Source: Spongiibacter taiwanensis
GTDB lineage: Bacteria > Pseudomonadota > Gammaproteobacteria > Pseudomonadales > Spongiibacteraceae
Assembly (NCBI RefSeq): GCF_023702635.1
Contig: NZ_CP098455.1
Location: forward strand, 2,046,001 to 2,110,000
DNA length: 64,000 nt
Reading direction: 5' to 3'
Positions 36,439 through 45,938 of the stretch are shown here, in pieces. The position numbers and the translations under genes are program-made. How positions within the stretch are numbered: position 1 is the first letter of the stretch; each line of letters opens with the position of its first letter. Under the pieces are notes generated by a model. It saw only the letters and a program-made list of their open reading frames with translations, was not told where the DNA came from and did not search any database.

Positions 36439-37452
36439 TCAGGGCGGGGTGACGCGGTCACCCACTTTCAGCGCCTGTTCGGCTTTCAACACCAAAGCAT
36501 AGCTGGCTTTTTCAAAAGTGCGAAACACCATCAACACCCCAGAGCGCACATCCGGCGCCTTGATCTGCTCATTGGTGACCGGATCGCGAACCAGCACGCC
36601 GGTGGTAAAAATGGCCATCACATCGCCAGCCTGCAGGCCGTTGCGCTCGCCCAGGTTCAGGGTTACCACATCCATACTGCCAATTTGGGTGACCCCGCCT
36701 TCCACCGCAATAATAAAGCCTTTTGCTTCCGTGTCGGGCGCCTTGGGCTCAAACCGCGCGACCAGCTCCCGCCGCTCCAGCGGCAAAAAGCGATCGGCCC
36801 GGCGAATTTCTTCCGTGCTGCGGTTAAGCATTAAGGTGGAGACGTCGCCCTCGGTGCTGCGCAGTTCTGCGGTGCCGATGTCCTTGGCCTCAACACCCAG
36901 CACTTCTTTAGTCAGCGGGTCCACATAGACCTGACCCTGGCGATAGACACCAAAGCTGCTACCGTCCGGAAACTGCCCCCTGCCCAACACGTAATCGCCG
37001 GCCCCGGCAACGATATTGCCGTTTCTGCCTGCCAACACGTATGGCGCGGCTTCCAGCTCTGCCTGACTGACAATGCGGCTGCGCGTCAGGAAGGGCGCAA
37101 CCACATCAAGAGGAATGGCAGGGATGGCATCATCCAGATCGGAAATACGCATCTGCGGAGTGAGTTTGACCTCACCGCTGTCTTTCACCAGCACTGGCCG
37201 GCCGTCGATCCAGCGCAGTTTCAGAATATCGCCGGGGTAGATGAGGTGCGGGTTTTCCACCTGTGGGTTGTAATACCACAGCTCTGGCCACAACCAAGGG
37301 TCCTCCAGGAACATGCCGGAGATCGCCCATAGCGTGTCTCCTTTCTTCACCACGTAAGTCTGCGGGTGTCCGGCTTTGAGGCTAAGCACATCTCCGGCCT
37401 GAACCAAAGCACTCACGAGCACGAGGCCAAGCCCCAGCAACATTTTTCTCAT
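36439..37452 (-). CDS. LysM domain periplasmic protein
   Basis: 337 residues from the ATG at 37452; the frame to 37572 lacks a start signal. A signal peptide (MRKMLLGLGLVLVSALVQA) is followed by one LysM peptidoglycan-binding domain, TYVVKKGDTLWAISGMFLEDPWLWPELWYYNPQVENPHLIYPGDIL. The remaining 250 residues are a conserved beta-rich region of unknown fold. The same gene sits upstream of dprA and divergent from def in Pseudomonas. Probably a cell-wall-associated protein. Confidence 0.9.
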   Translation of the reverse strand: MRKMLLGLGLVLVSALVQAGDVLSLKAGHPQTYVVKKGDTLWAISGMFLEDPWLWPELWYYNPQVENPHLIYPGDILKLRWIDGRPVLVKDSGEVKLTPQMRISDLDDAIPAIPLDVVAPFLTRSRIVSQAELEAAPYVLAGRNGNIVAGAGDYVLGRGQFPDGSSFGVYRQGQVYVDPLTKEVLGVEAKDIGTAELRSTEGDVSTLMLNRSTEEIRRADRFLPLERRELVARFEPKAPDTEAKGFIIAVEGGVTQIGSMDVVTLNLGERNGLQAGDVMAIFTTGVLVRDPVTNEQIKAPDVRSGVLMVFRTFEKASYALVLKAEQALKVGDRVTPP

Positions 37453-37549
37453 AAAATACCTGTCGACCCTTAAGCCAAGTCCTTCGCATTGCCCTTTTTC
37501 AACGCGAGACGCCGCGACTGATTGCCAGACATTTCCGGCACGCTGCCTG

Positions 37550-37587
37550 TATAATATAGAGCATTCGCCCAAGCAGGCGAATGTTTT
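37550..37587 (+). promoter_or_regulatory. Promoter -10 element and leader hairpin of the def operon
   Basis: TATAAT at 37550-37555 is followed 7 bp later by an 8-bp stem, CATTCGCC (37562-37569) and GGCGAATG (37576-37583), with a 6-base loop and four T. The expected transcription start coincides with the hairpin, so the def mRNA would begin with it, 90 bases before the def start. It could stabilise the 5' end or attenuate transcription. No clear -35 was found; TTGCCA is 22 bp away. Confidence 0.45.
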
Positions 37588-37673
37588 ATAAGCTGAATAC
37601 CTTATTTGTCATCAACTTACTCTGGTTAATGACAGTAAAATGCACAAACCTTTACAAATGGTCAAAGCATCTT

Positions 37674-38180
37674 ATGGCAGTGCTTGAAATCCTCGAATTC
37701 CCAGACCCCCGGCTTCGCACCGTAGCAAAGCCGGTAGAAAAGGTCGATGACCGTGTGCGAGCGCTTATCGACGATATGTTCGAGACGATGTACGACGCGC
37801 CGGGGATCGGTCTGGCTGCCAGCCAGGTCGATATCCACGAGCAGATTATCGTCATTGATGTATCAGAAGATCGCAGCACGCCGCTGGTGTTTATCAACCC
37901 TGAAATCGAAGTGCTCGACCAGGAAATCTTTCAGTACGACGAGGGTTGCCTATCGGTACCCGGCTTCTATGAGACGGTGGAGCGACCCAAGCACATTCGG
38001 GTAAAGGCTTTGGACCGGAACGGCCAGCCCTTTGCAATGGAGCCCGAGGGTTTGCTCGCCGTGTGCATCCAGCACGAGCAAGACCACCTGCTCGGCAAGT
38101 TGTTTGTGGATTACATCTCCACCCTCAAGCGCAATCGCATCCGCAACAAGCTGGAAAAACAGCACCGGCGTCAGGCGTAA
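37674..38180 (+). CDS. def: Peptide deformylase
   Basis: 168 residues from the ATG at 37674, matching the family start [20 protein letters not shown]; the frame to 37581 would add 31 unrelated residues. Motifs: [23 protein letters not shown] with the metal Cys, and [15 protein letters not shown] (HExxH). It removes the N-formyl group from nascent proteins. First gene of def-fmt-rsmB, 6 bp before fmt. Confidence 0.97.
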   Translation: MAVLEILEFPDPRLRTVAKPVEKVDDRVRALIDDMFETMYDAPGIGLAASQVDIHEQIIVIDVSEDRSTPLVFINPEIEVLDQEIFQYDEGCLSVPGFYETVERPKHIRVKALDRNGQPFAMEPEGLLAVCIQHEQDHLLGKLFVDYISTLKRNRIRNKLEKQHRRQA

Positions 38181-38186
38181 CCTCCT

Positions 38187-39143
38187 ATGGATTGTCCCCG
38201 TCTGCGGCTGGTTTTCGCCGGCACCCCGGATTTCGCAGCCGCGCACTTACAATGCCTGCTGGACTGGCAAGCCCACGATATTGTCGGTGTCTTCACCCAG
38301 CCCGATCGACCTGCAGGCCGGGGCAAAAAAGCCACCGCCAGCCCGGTAAAGCAATTGGCCCTGGCCAATGATCTGGCGGTGTTTCAGCCAGTCAATTTCA
38401 AAGCCGAGGAAGACCGCCTGCTGCTGGCAGACCTCCAGCCCGACCTGATGATCGTGGTGGCTTACGGATTAATTCTGCCCCAGGCCGTGTTGGATATTCC
38501 CCGGCTGGGTTGCGTGAATGTTCATGCCTCACTGCTGCCGCGGTGGCGGGGCGCGGCGCCCATTCAGCGAGCCATCGAAGCCGGCGACCAGGAAACCGGG
38601 GTCACCATCATGCAAATGGATGCCGGGCTGGATACCGGGGCGATGCTGGAAATTGCCCGCTGCCCCATCGACGCTACCACCACGTCTGCCAGCCTGCACG
38701 CCACCCTTGCCGACCTGGGCGGTCCAGCATTGAAAAAGGCGATCACCGACCTTGCCACAGGGGCGGCCCAACCTCGCCAACAGGACGACGCGCTCAGCAA
38801 CTACGCTGCCAAAATCAGCAAGGCAGAGGCCGAGCTGGATTTCAGCAAGAGCGCCGCCGTGCTGGATCGACAGATTCGAGCCTTCAACCCCTTTCCCTGC
38901 GCCTACACCCAATTGGGCGAGAACCGCATCAGGGTCTGGCAGGCAGCGCCGGTGGCGAGCACCGGCGGTGAGCCCGGCGAAATTCTGCAGGCCGACAAAC
39001 ACGGCATTGTGGTTGCCTGCGGCGAGGGCGCTCTCAACCTTCTCACCCTGCAGTGGCCCGGCGCCAGAGCGATGAGCGCCGCCGAGTTACTCAACGGCAA
39101 AGCCGAATGGTTCGCCCCCGGCACACGGCTGGTCCGCTCGTGA
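38187..39143 (+). CDS. fmt: Methionyl-tRNA formyltransferase
   Basis: 318 residues. LRLVFAGTPDFAAAHLQCLL opens the formyltransferase domain; VNVHASLLPRWRGAAPIQRAIEAGDQETGVTIMQMDAGLDTG contains the catalytic His and folate-site residues; the C-terminal OB-like domain follows RAFNPFP. It formylates initiator Met-tRNA. It overlaps rsmB by 4 bp. Confidence 0.97.
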   Translation: MDCPRLRLVFAGTPDFAAAHLQCLLDWQAHDIVGVFTQPDRPAGRGKKATASPVKQLALANDLAVFQPVNFKAEEDRLLLADLQPDLMIVVAYGLILPQAVLDIPRLGCVNVHASLLPRWRGAAPIQRAIEAGDQETGVTIMQMDAGLDTGAMLEIARCPIDATTTSASLHATLADLGGPALKKAITDLATGAAQPRQQDDALSNYAAKISKAEAELDFSKSAAVLDRQIRAFNPFPCAYTQLGENRIRVWQAAPVASTGGEPGEILQADKHGIVVACGEGALNLLTLQWPGARAMSAAELLNGKAEWFAPGTRLVRS

Positions 39144-40450
39144 CCGACCCCCGGCAGGCCGCTGCCCGCTGTCTGGCCGCTGTGGTGGGCGGCGCCTCCC
39201 TCAGCAAAGAGCTGCCCCTGGCCGAGCGCGGGCTGGCGCTGCAGCACCGCCCCCTGTACCGAGAACTTTGCTACGGCACCCTGCGCCGCTATTGGCGGCT
39301 GAACGGCGCGCTGGCCCCGCTGTTTAAAAAACCATTGAAAAACAAAGACAACGACGTCCGCATGCTGGTTTATTTGGGCGCCTACCAACTGTTTTACACT
39401 CGAGTGCCCAGCCACGCTGTGATCAACACCACCGTGGAAGCGGCCAAAGCCCTGGGCAAGCCCTGGGCGGCGGGTTTAATCAATGCACTGCTGCGCCGCT
39501 GCCAACGCGATGGCGAGGCCCTGTTTGCCCACCTCGACGACGCCAGCCTGTCGGCTATGCCGAGCTGGCTCCATCGTGATCTAAGCCGGGCCTGGCCGGA
39601 CCATCTCGAACAGATTATCGACGCCAACGGCAGCTACCCACCCATGTGCCTGCGGGTTAACCCGCGCCAACACAGCCGCGAGCAATACCGGCAACGGCTG
39701 GCCGAGATAGAACTCGATGCCACACCCTGTGCCTTCGCCGAACACGGCCTGCGCATGTCCCAACCCTGCGCGGTTGAACTGCTGCCCGGCTTTGCCGAAG
39801 GTGCCGCCAGTGTGCAAGATGAAGCGGCGCAATTGTGTTGTGCCCTGCTGGATTTGGCGCCGGGCCAGCGGGTGCTGGATGCCTGCGCCGCCCCCGGCGG
39901 CAAGAGCGGCGCGATCCTTGAAAGCCAGCCTGAACTGGAGGAGCTGGTCGCGCTGGACGTAGATGCCCAGCGTCTGACCCGGGTAAGCGACAATCTGCAG
40001 CGCCTGGGTTTAACGGCCACGCTGGTGGCTGCCGATGCCGCGCAGACTGACACCTGGTGGGATGGTCGCGGTTTTGATCGCATCCTGCTGGATGCGCCCT
40101 GCAGTGCCACCGGGGTGCTGCGCCGCAATCCGGATATCCTGATTCACCGCAAAGCCAAGGACATTTCCGCGCTCAGCAACCTGCAGTTGGACTTGCTTGA
40201 AGCCATGTGGAAATGCCTCAAGCCTGGCGGTCAGTTGCTTTACGCCACTTGCTCAGTGCTGCCCGAAGAAAACAGCGACAACGTGCAGCGCTTTTTGCAG
40301 CGTCACCCGGATGCCGAGCTGCTGCCCATTGAGGCGACCTGGGGCATCCCACAAGCTGCCGGACGGCAACTGCTGCCAAGTGCGGAAGGGGCGGACGGCT
40401 TCTTCTATGCTCGGCTGGGCCGACGCAAGCCGATCAGCGCGAGCGAGTGA
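39140..40450 (+). CDS. rsmB: 16S rRNA m5C967 methyltransferase
   Basis: 436 residues from a GTG at 39140 overlapping the fmt stop (GTGA); the frame to 39053 only shadows fmt. An N-terminal NusB-like RNA-binding domain (about 1-140) precedes the Rossmann methyltransferase: LDACAAPGGKSGAI, then FDRILLDAPCSATGVLRRNPDI (motif IV Cys) and LYATCSVLPEEN (catalytic TCS). Third gene of the def operon. Confidence 0.96.
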   Translation: MTDPRQAAARCLAAVVGGASLSKELPLAERGLALQHRPLYRELCYGTLRRYWRLNGALAPLFKKPLKNKDNDVRMLVYLGAYQLFYTRVPSHAVINTTVEAAKALGKPWAAGLINALLRRCQRDGEALFAHLDDASLSAMPSWLHRDLSRAWPDHLEQIIDANGSYPPMCLRVNPRQHSREQYRQRLAEIELDATPCAFAEHGLRMSQPCAVELLPGFAEGAASVQDEAAQLCCALLDLAPGQRVLDACAAPGGKSGAILESQPELEELVALDVDAQRLTRVSDNLQRLGLTATLVAADAAQTDTWWDGRGFDRILLDAPCSATGVLRRNPDILIHRKAKDISALSNLQLDLLEAMWKCLKPGGQLLYATCSVLPEENSDNVQRFLQRHPDAELLPIEATWGIPQAAGRQLLPSAEGADGFFYARLGRRKPISASE

Positions 40451-40523
40451 ATAGAGGCTTGAGACCGATGGACCTTAGTCGCACAATGCACAGCACAGTG
40501 TTCAGCTCGGGCGAAGCCTATCC

Positions 40524-41897
40524 ATGAAGATCATTATTCTCGGTGCCGGACAGGTCGGTGGCACGTTGGCGGCCAACCTCGCCAGCGAACATAACGACAT
40601 CACGGTAGTGGATCGGGATCAGGATCGGCTGAGGGAGTTACAGGACCGCCTCGATATCGGCACGGTTGCCGGCTCTGCCTCCCACCCCGACGTACTCGCC
40701 CGGGCCGGTGCCGATGATGCCGACATGCTGATCGCGGTCACCAACAGCGACGAGATCAACATGGTGGCCTGCCAGGTTGCCTACACCCTGTTTCGGACGC
40801 CGACCAAAATCTCCCGTATTCGCGCCAATGCCTACACCCATGTAGAGAAGCTATTTGGCAATGACGCCATCCCCATCGATGTCTTTATCAGCCCGGAAGA
40901 TCTGGTCACAAAGTACATCAAGCGTCTGCTGCAGTATCCGGGCGCGCTGCAGGTTTTGGATTTTGCCGATGGCAAGGTCCAATTGGTGGCGGTGAAGGCC
41001 TATTACGGCGGCCCCCTGGTAGGCAATGAGCTATCCACCATTCGCGAACACATGCCCAACGTCGACACCCGGGTTGCCGCGATTTTCCGTCGTGGCACCG
41101 CCATCGCCCCCGAGGGCAACACAGTGGTGGAGGCCGGCGACGAGGTCTTCTTTATCGCCGCCAAGAAAAACATCATGCCGGTGATGAGCGAGCTGCGTAA
41201 GGTCGACACCTCCTACAAGCGCCTGGTCATTGCCGGCGGCGGCAACATTGGCGAGCGCCTGGCGATGGCCACGGAAGGCCGGTATCACATCAAGATTATC
41301 GAGCGCAGCTACGACCGGTGTCGCATGTTGTCTGAGCACCTGAGCCGCGCCATCGTATTGCATGGCAGTGCCTCAGACCACGACTTGCTGGCCCAGGAAA
41401 ATATCGATGAAACCGATGTCTTTCTGGCACTGACCAACGATGACGAAGCCAACATCATGTCGTCGCTGCTGGCAAAACGCATGGGCGCCAAAAAGGTGAT
41501 CACCCTGATCACCAACCCCGCCTATGTGGACCTGGTGCAAGGCGGCGACATCGACATTGCGCTATCACCCCAGCAGATCACCATCGGCAGCCTGCTCACC
41601 CATGTTCGGCGGGGGGATATCTACAATGTCCACGCGCTGCGCCGAGGCGCGGCAGAAGCGTTAGAGATTATCGCCCACGGCGACAACCGTTCCTCAAAAG
41701 TCGTCGGCCGACGACTGGACGAAATCGACTTGCCAGAAGGGGTAAGCATCGGCGCTCTGGTCCGTGGCGACGATGTGCTGATTGCCCACAGCCACCTGGT
41801 GGTGGAATCGGAAGACCACCTGATTCTGTTTTTGATCGACAAATCCCGAATCAAACAGGTAGAGAAGTTGTTTCAGGTTGGTTTCACTTTCTTCTAA
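40524..41897 (+). CDS. trkA: Trk potassium uptake regulator TrkA
   Basis: 457 residues made of two RCK units. Each has a Rossmann NAD motif: [18 protein letters not shown] and [17 protein letters not shown], and each is followed by a TrkA-C domain (residues about 140-225 and 370-455). It is the cytoplasmic nucleotide-binding gate of the TrkH channel. It precedes trkH by 21 bp. Confidence 0.97.
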   Translation: MKIIILGAGQVGGTLAANLASEHNDITVVDRDQDRLRELQDRLDIGTVAGSASHPDVLARAGADDADMLIAVTNSDEINMVACQVAYTLFRTPTKISRIRANAYTHVEKLFGNDAIPIDVFISPEDLVTKYIKRLLQYPGALQVLDFADGKVQLVAVKAYYGGPLVGNELSTIREHMPNVDTRVAAIFRRGTAIAPEGNTVVEAGDEVFFIAAKKNIMPVMSELRKVDTSYKRLVIAGGGNIGERLAMATEGRYHIKIIERSYDRCRMLSEHLSRAIVLHGSASDHDLLAQENIDETDVFLALTNDDEANIMSSLLAKRMGAKKVITLITNPAYVDLVQGGDIDIALSPQQITIGSLLTHVRRGDIYNVHALRRGAAEALEIIAHGDNRSSKVVGRRLDEIDLPEGVSIGALVRGDDVLIAHSHLVVESEDHLILFLIDKSRIKQVEKLFQVGFTFF

Positions 41898-41918
41898 TTT
41901 CGCTAGCAGCGCAGGCCA

Positions 41919-43367
41919 ATGCATCTAAGCATCATCGCAAGAATTATCGGCGTACTCTTGATGATCTTCAGCCTGACCATGGCGGTGCCGGCGGGGTTGT
42001 CGCTGCTGTTTGCCGACGGCGCATTTCACGCCTTTGCCAGTGCGTTTGCGGTTACCTTTATTAGCGGCTTAGTGTTGTGGTTTCCCTGTCGAAAGCAACG
42101 CCGGGATCTGGGCATCCGCGATGGTTTTTTGGTGGTATCCCTCTTCTGGACCGTCCTGGGGCTATTCGGTGCGCTACCGTTCTACCTGGCCGACCACCCT
42201 GGGCTATCGGTCAGCGAGGCGGTGTTCGAATCCATCTCCGGGCTGACCACCACCGGCGCCACCGTGATTGTCGGCCTGGACGAACTGCCCATCTCCATTC
42301 TGTTTTATCGCCAGTTTTTGCAGTGGCTGGGGGGCATCGGGATCATCGTTATTGCGGTGGCCATCCTGCCTATTCTCGGCATCGGGGGCATGCAGTTATT
42401 CCGGGCCGAAATTCCCGGCCCGGTCAAAGATAGCAAGCTCACGCCGCGCATCGCCGGCACCGCAAAACTGCTGTTCTTGATGTACCTGGGACTCACGGCC
42501 TTGTGCTCGGTGAGTTACTGGCTGGCCGGCATGTCGCCCTTCGATGCCATCTGTCATGCCTTTTCGACCATTGCAATCGGCGGGTTTTCCACCCACGACG
42601 CCAGCATGGGCTATTTCCAAAGCGATCTGATTTTGATGATTTGCAGCGCCTTTATGGTGATTTCGGGCATGAGCTTTGCCACCCACTTTCACAGCATTTT
42701 GCAGCTGCGTTGGCGTCACTACCTGCAGGACTCGGAGAGTAAGTTTTACCTGTCGCTGCTGGCCATTGCCGCCCTGGCGATCAGTCTGGAGCTGTACAAT
42801 CGCCAGACCTTTGACCTGGCCGACAGCTTTGTCCACGGCATATTCCACACCGTATCCGTTGCCACAACCGCCGGTTTTGGCGCCCAGGATTTTTCCATTT
42901 GGCCCAGCTTTTTGCCGATGGCACTGATCATGTTGTCCTTTGTTGGCGGCTGCTCGGGGTCTACCGGTGGTGGCATGAAGGTCATCCGGGTGATGCTGGT
43001 CGCCAAACAGGGTCTGCGGGAAATGCGCCAGTTGCTCCACCCCAGCGCGGTGATTCCGCTGAAAGTGGGCCGCCACCGGGTAGAAGCCAAGGTTATCAGT
43101 GCAGTGTGGAGCTTCATTGCCATCTACCTGATCTCGTTCATGCTGATCACGCTGATCATGATGGGCCTGGGCCTGGATGCCGTGACTGCATTTTCTGCCA
43201 CCGCCGCGTCGATCAATAACCTGGGGCCAGGCTTGGGGGAAGTTGCCCAGAGCTACCGCAGCGTTAGTGATACTGGCAAGTGGATTCTCTGCTACGCCAT
43301 GCTCTTGGGACGGCTGGAAATCTTCACCTTATTGGTGCTGTTCATGCCCTCGTTCTGGCGCCGCTGA
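41919..43367 (+). CDS. trkH: Trk potassium uptake transmembrane protein
   Basis: 482 residues with four M1-P-M2 repeats. Selectivity-filter regions can be seen at SGLTTTGATVIVGLD, FSTIAIGGFSTHDASMG, HTVSVATTAGFGAQDFS and AASINNLGPGLGEV. It conducts potassium inward under TrkA control. The following methyltransferase frame begins around its stop codon. Confidence 0.96.
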   Translation: MHLSIIARIIGVLLMIFSLTMAVPAGLSLLFADGAFHAFASAFAVTFISGLVLWFPCRKQRRDLGIRDGFLVVSLFWTVLGLFGALPFYLADHPGLSVSEAVFESISGLTTTGATVIVGLDELPISILFYRQFLQWLGGIGIIVIAVAILPILGIGGMQLFRAEIPGPVKDSKLTPRIAGTAKLLFLMYLGLTALCSVSYWLAGMSPFDAICHAFSTIAIGGFSTHDASMGYFQSDLILMICSAFMVISGMSFATHFHSILQLRWRHYLQDSESKFYLSLLAIAALAISLELYNRQTFDLADSFVHGIFHTVSVATTAGFGAQDFSIWPSFLPMALIMLSFVGGCSGSTGGGMKVIRVMLVAKQGLREMRQLLHPSAVIPLKVGRHRVEAKVISAVWSFIAIYLISFMLITLIMMGLGLDAVTAFSATAASINNLGPGLGEVAQSYRSVSDTGKWILCYAMLLGRLEIFTLLVLFMPSFWRR

Positions 43368-43417
43368 CCTTAGAGTCCAGCCGCGCCAAGTGGAATCGGC
43401 GCCACGCGGATACCGCC

Positions 43418-43945
43418 ATGCCCAAACCGCCCTGTGAGTTGCTGGCAGAGCAGGCGGGACACCTGCCCTCTGCCGGGACAGCGCTGGATCTGGCCTGTGG
43501 CCTGGGCGGCAACGCCCTGTTTCTGGCCAGTCGCGGGTTAGTTTGCGAGGCCTGGGATATTTCCGACACCGCCATCCATCGCCTGACCGACTACACAAGC
43601 CATCGGGAACTGGCTATCTCGCCGCGGTGCCGCGATGCCCTGGCTGAGCCGCCCGGGCATCAATCCTTTGATGTCATCGTGGTGAGTTATTTTCTGGAGC
43701 GGCAACTGATGCCGGCAATCGCCGACGCACTCAAGCCCGGGGGCGTGCTGTTCTACCAAACCTTCGTTGAGAACCCCTGCGCGCCCCAGGACTCGATCAA
43801 TCCGCGGTTCGTGCTAAAAAAGTCCGAGTTGCCGTCACATTTTCCCCAGTTGACGCTAGGCTATTATGAGGAACGTCAAGTCGAGCGGGCATCGGGCAAG
43901 CAGGCGAGCCTTGCGCTCTACATTGGGCACAAGCCCTCGCCATAA
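43418..43945 (+). CDS. SAM-dependent methyltransferase (class I)
   Basis: 175 residues from the ATG at 43418, but the in-frame sequence just before it (RAKWNRRHADTA) looks like the conserved WNxRY start of this family, so the true start may be near the trkH stop; only a CTG (43364) is available there. SAM motif I is ALDLACGLGGNALFLASRG, motif II VCEAWDIS, and FDVIVVSYFLERQLMPAIADALKPGGVLFYQTF completes the fold. Resembles TehB/UbiE-like small methyltransferases; substrate unknown. Confidence 0.82.
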   Translation: MPKPPCELLAEQAGHLPSAGTALDLACGLGGNALFLASRGLVCEAWDISDTAIHRLTDYTSHRELAISPRCRDALAEPPGHQSFDVIVVSYFLERQLMPAIADALKPGGVLFYQTFVENPCAPQDSINPRFVLKKSELPSHFPQLTLGYYEERQVERASGKQASLALYIGHKPSP

Positions 43946-44031
43946 ACCCCTCTGCGCTATAACGGATGTGCTATCGTCCTAATGCCGTCTCGGCTATGCT
44001 GGTCCCCATTTACACGGCATGCAGGTTTTGC

Positions 44032-45912
44032 ATGAGATTCTTGCTACTCGCGATCACAGTGATTGTTGTTTCGGTTGCCGCCGGCATCGGCGCCATGCTG
44101 CCGTTAACAACGGCCAGCGAACAACTCAATGGCGCGCTATTGGTGGCTGCCGGGCTCTTCGCCTGCCTGGTGGTCAGCCTCACTCATTTTTGGCAACAAC
44201 GTCGAGAATTGGCCCAACATAATAAGCGGATCAACTACCTCGAATTGCTGTTGGAGCAGGGCTCCACATCGATCATGCTGCTCGACCGGGATCTGTCCAT
44301 CACCTATTGGAATCCCCGCTATGCCGAAATGATGAAGATCGATCCGGCCGCCCTGAACAACCGGTTTAATGTCCGCCACCTGGGCAAGTACGTGCCGGAA
44401 AAAACCATCAAGCGCATTGAGCGGGCAGTGACCCAGGGCAATGCCTGGAAGGGAGAAATGCGCTTTCCGGTGGAAGGCAAAGACCTCCACACCATGGTGA
44501 CCATCACCCCTCTGCTCGATAAGAACGGTCACTGGGAGCTGTTGCTGGTCAACACCGAGGACATCTCGGAGCACAAGGCCATCGCGGATCGACTCTTTAT
44601 CCGCGAGCACTACAGCATGCTCACCGGCCTGCCCAACCGGGATCTGGCCATTAAGAAACTGAAAAACAGCGTCGCCGCCTGTCGCAGCAGCGGCGAGTCC
44701 TTTGTGTTAGCCCATATCGATTTTGACCGTATCCGCTACCTTAACGATTCCCTCGGCCACATTGTGGTGGACAAGCTTCTCAATGCCATCGCCGACCGGC
44801 TGCGCGGACAACTGGGTGATGACCAGGTGCTCGCGCACATTGGCGCCGACGAATTTTTACTGTTGTTCTCCGACGGCACCGGCCTGGAAGAGAGCGGGGC
44901 AGTATGCGACACCCTGCTTGAAGCGGTGCGACAACCCTTTTACATAGACAATAACGAGATCAACCTCACCGCCAGTATTGGCCTGACCCAGTTCCCCGAT
45001 GACGGTATCAATGCCAGCGCCCTGATGCGCAGCGCCGAAGCCGCCATGTTTGTGGCAAAAGATGAGGGAGGCAACCGCAGCTGCGTCTTTGACGAGTCAA
45101 TGAGTTCACGCATTGAACGCCGGATGCAAACCGAAAACCATCTGCGCCACGCCATTGAGCGAGACGAGTTTATTCTCCATTACCAGCCCGTTATCGACCT
45201 AGCCAGCGGCCAGCTCACCGGGGCCGAAGTCCTCCTGCGCTGGCGCAACGAAACCCTGCAAAACCCGCCGCCCGATGCCTTCATTCACATCGCCGAGGAC
45301 AGCGGTTTGATCGTCCATATTGGCGACTGGGTTCTCCAGCAAGCCTGCAAACAAGCGGTAAATTGGCAGCAACAAGGACTGCCGCCATTGCGCTTGGCGG
45401 TCAATATTTCGGCCCGCCAATTTCGGGAAGGGGAGGTCGTGAAAAGTGTCCAGCGTGCCCTGGCCGACTCAGGGCTGCCCGCCGACCAGCTGGAGCTGGA
45501 AATCACTGAAGGCCTGTTGATCAACGACGCGGCCAATATCCGCCAGTGTTTCAGCGCCCTGAAAGAACTCGGTGTGCGTCTGTCGATCGACGACTTCGGC
45601 ACCGGTTACGCCTCACTCAGCTACCTCAAGCGCTATCCCTTCGATACCCTGAAAATTGATCGCAGTTTTATTCACGATATCGACGGTAGCGAAGACAGTA
45701 TTACCTTGGCCAACGCCATTATCGCCATGGCCCACAGTTTTGATATGGAAGTGGTGGCCGAGGGGGTCGAAACCCTGGCTCAGCGGCGTATTCTGCGCGA
45801 GCGCAACTGTGACCTGGTACAGGGCTTTCTCTACTCTCCCGCACTTCCCGCCCAATCCTTTGTCTCCTGGGCAAAGCGCTACCACGATATTCAGCTGGCC
45901 CAATACGTCTAG
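44032..45912 (+). CDS. PAS-GGDEF-EAL protein, probable c-di-GMP phosphodiesterase
   Basis: 626 residues from the ATG at 44032. Two membrane segments (about 3-25 and 33-51), a PAS domain (75-180), GGDEF (190-350) and EAL (370-620). The GGDEF motif is GADEF (271-275), so cyclase activity is doubtful. The EAL domain has EVL (399-401), NISARQF, ELEITEG, IDDFGTGYASLSYLKRYPFDTLKIDRSF and VVAEGVET, the full set of metal and catalytic residues, so c-di-GMP hydrolysis is likely. The PAS domain suggests a redox or ligand input. Convergent with the djlA-like gene. Confidence 0.93.
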   Translation: MRFLLLAITVIVVSVAAGIGAMLPLTTASEQLNGALLVAAGLFACLVVSLTHFWQQRRELAQHNKRINYLELLLEQGSTSIMLLDRDLSITYWNPRYAEMMKIDPAALNNRFNVRHLGKYVPEKTIKRIERAVTQGNAWKGEMRFPVEGKDLHTMVTITPLLDKNGHWELLLVNTEDISEHKAIADRLFIREHYSMLTGLPNRDLAIKKLKNSVAACRSSGESFVLAHIDFDRIRYLNDSLGHIVVDKLLNAIADRLRGQLGDDQVLAHIGADEFLLLFSDGTGLEESGAVCDTLLEAVRQPFYIDNNEINLTASIGLTQFPDDGINASALMRSAEAAMFVAKDEGGNRSCVFDESMSSRIERRMQTENHLRHAIERDEFILHYQPVIDLASGQLTGAEVLLRWRNETLQNPPPDAFIHIAEDSGLIVHIGDWVLQQACKQAVNWQQQGLPPLRLAVNISARQFREGEVVKSVQRALADSGLPADQLELEITEGLLINDAANIRQCFSALKELGVRLSIDDFGTGYASLSYLKRYPFDTLKIDRSFIHDIDGSEDSITLANAIIAMAHSFDMEVVAEGVETLAQRRILRERNCDLVQGFLYSPALPAQSFVSWAKRYHDIQLAQYV

Positions 45913-45938
45913 CGCTCAGCACCGCAACCCTTAGCCGG

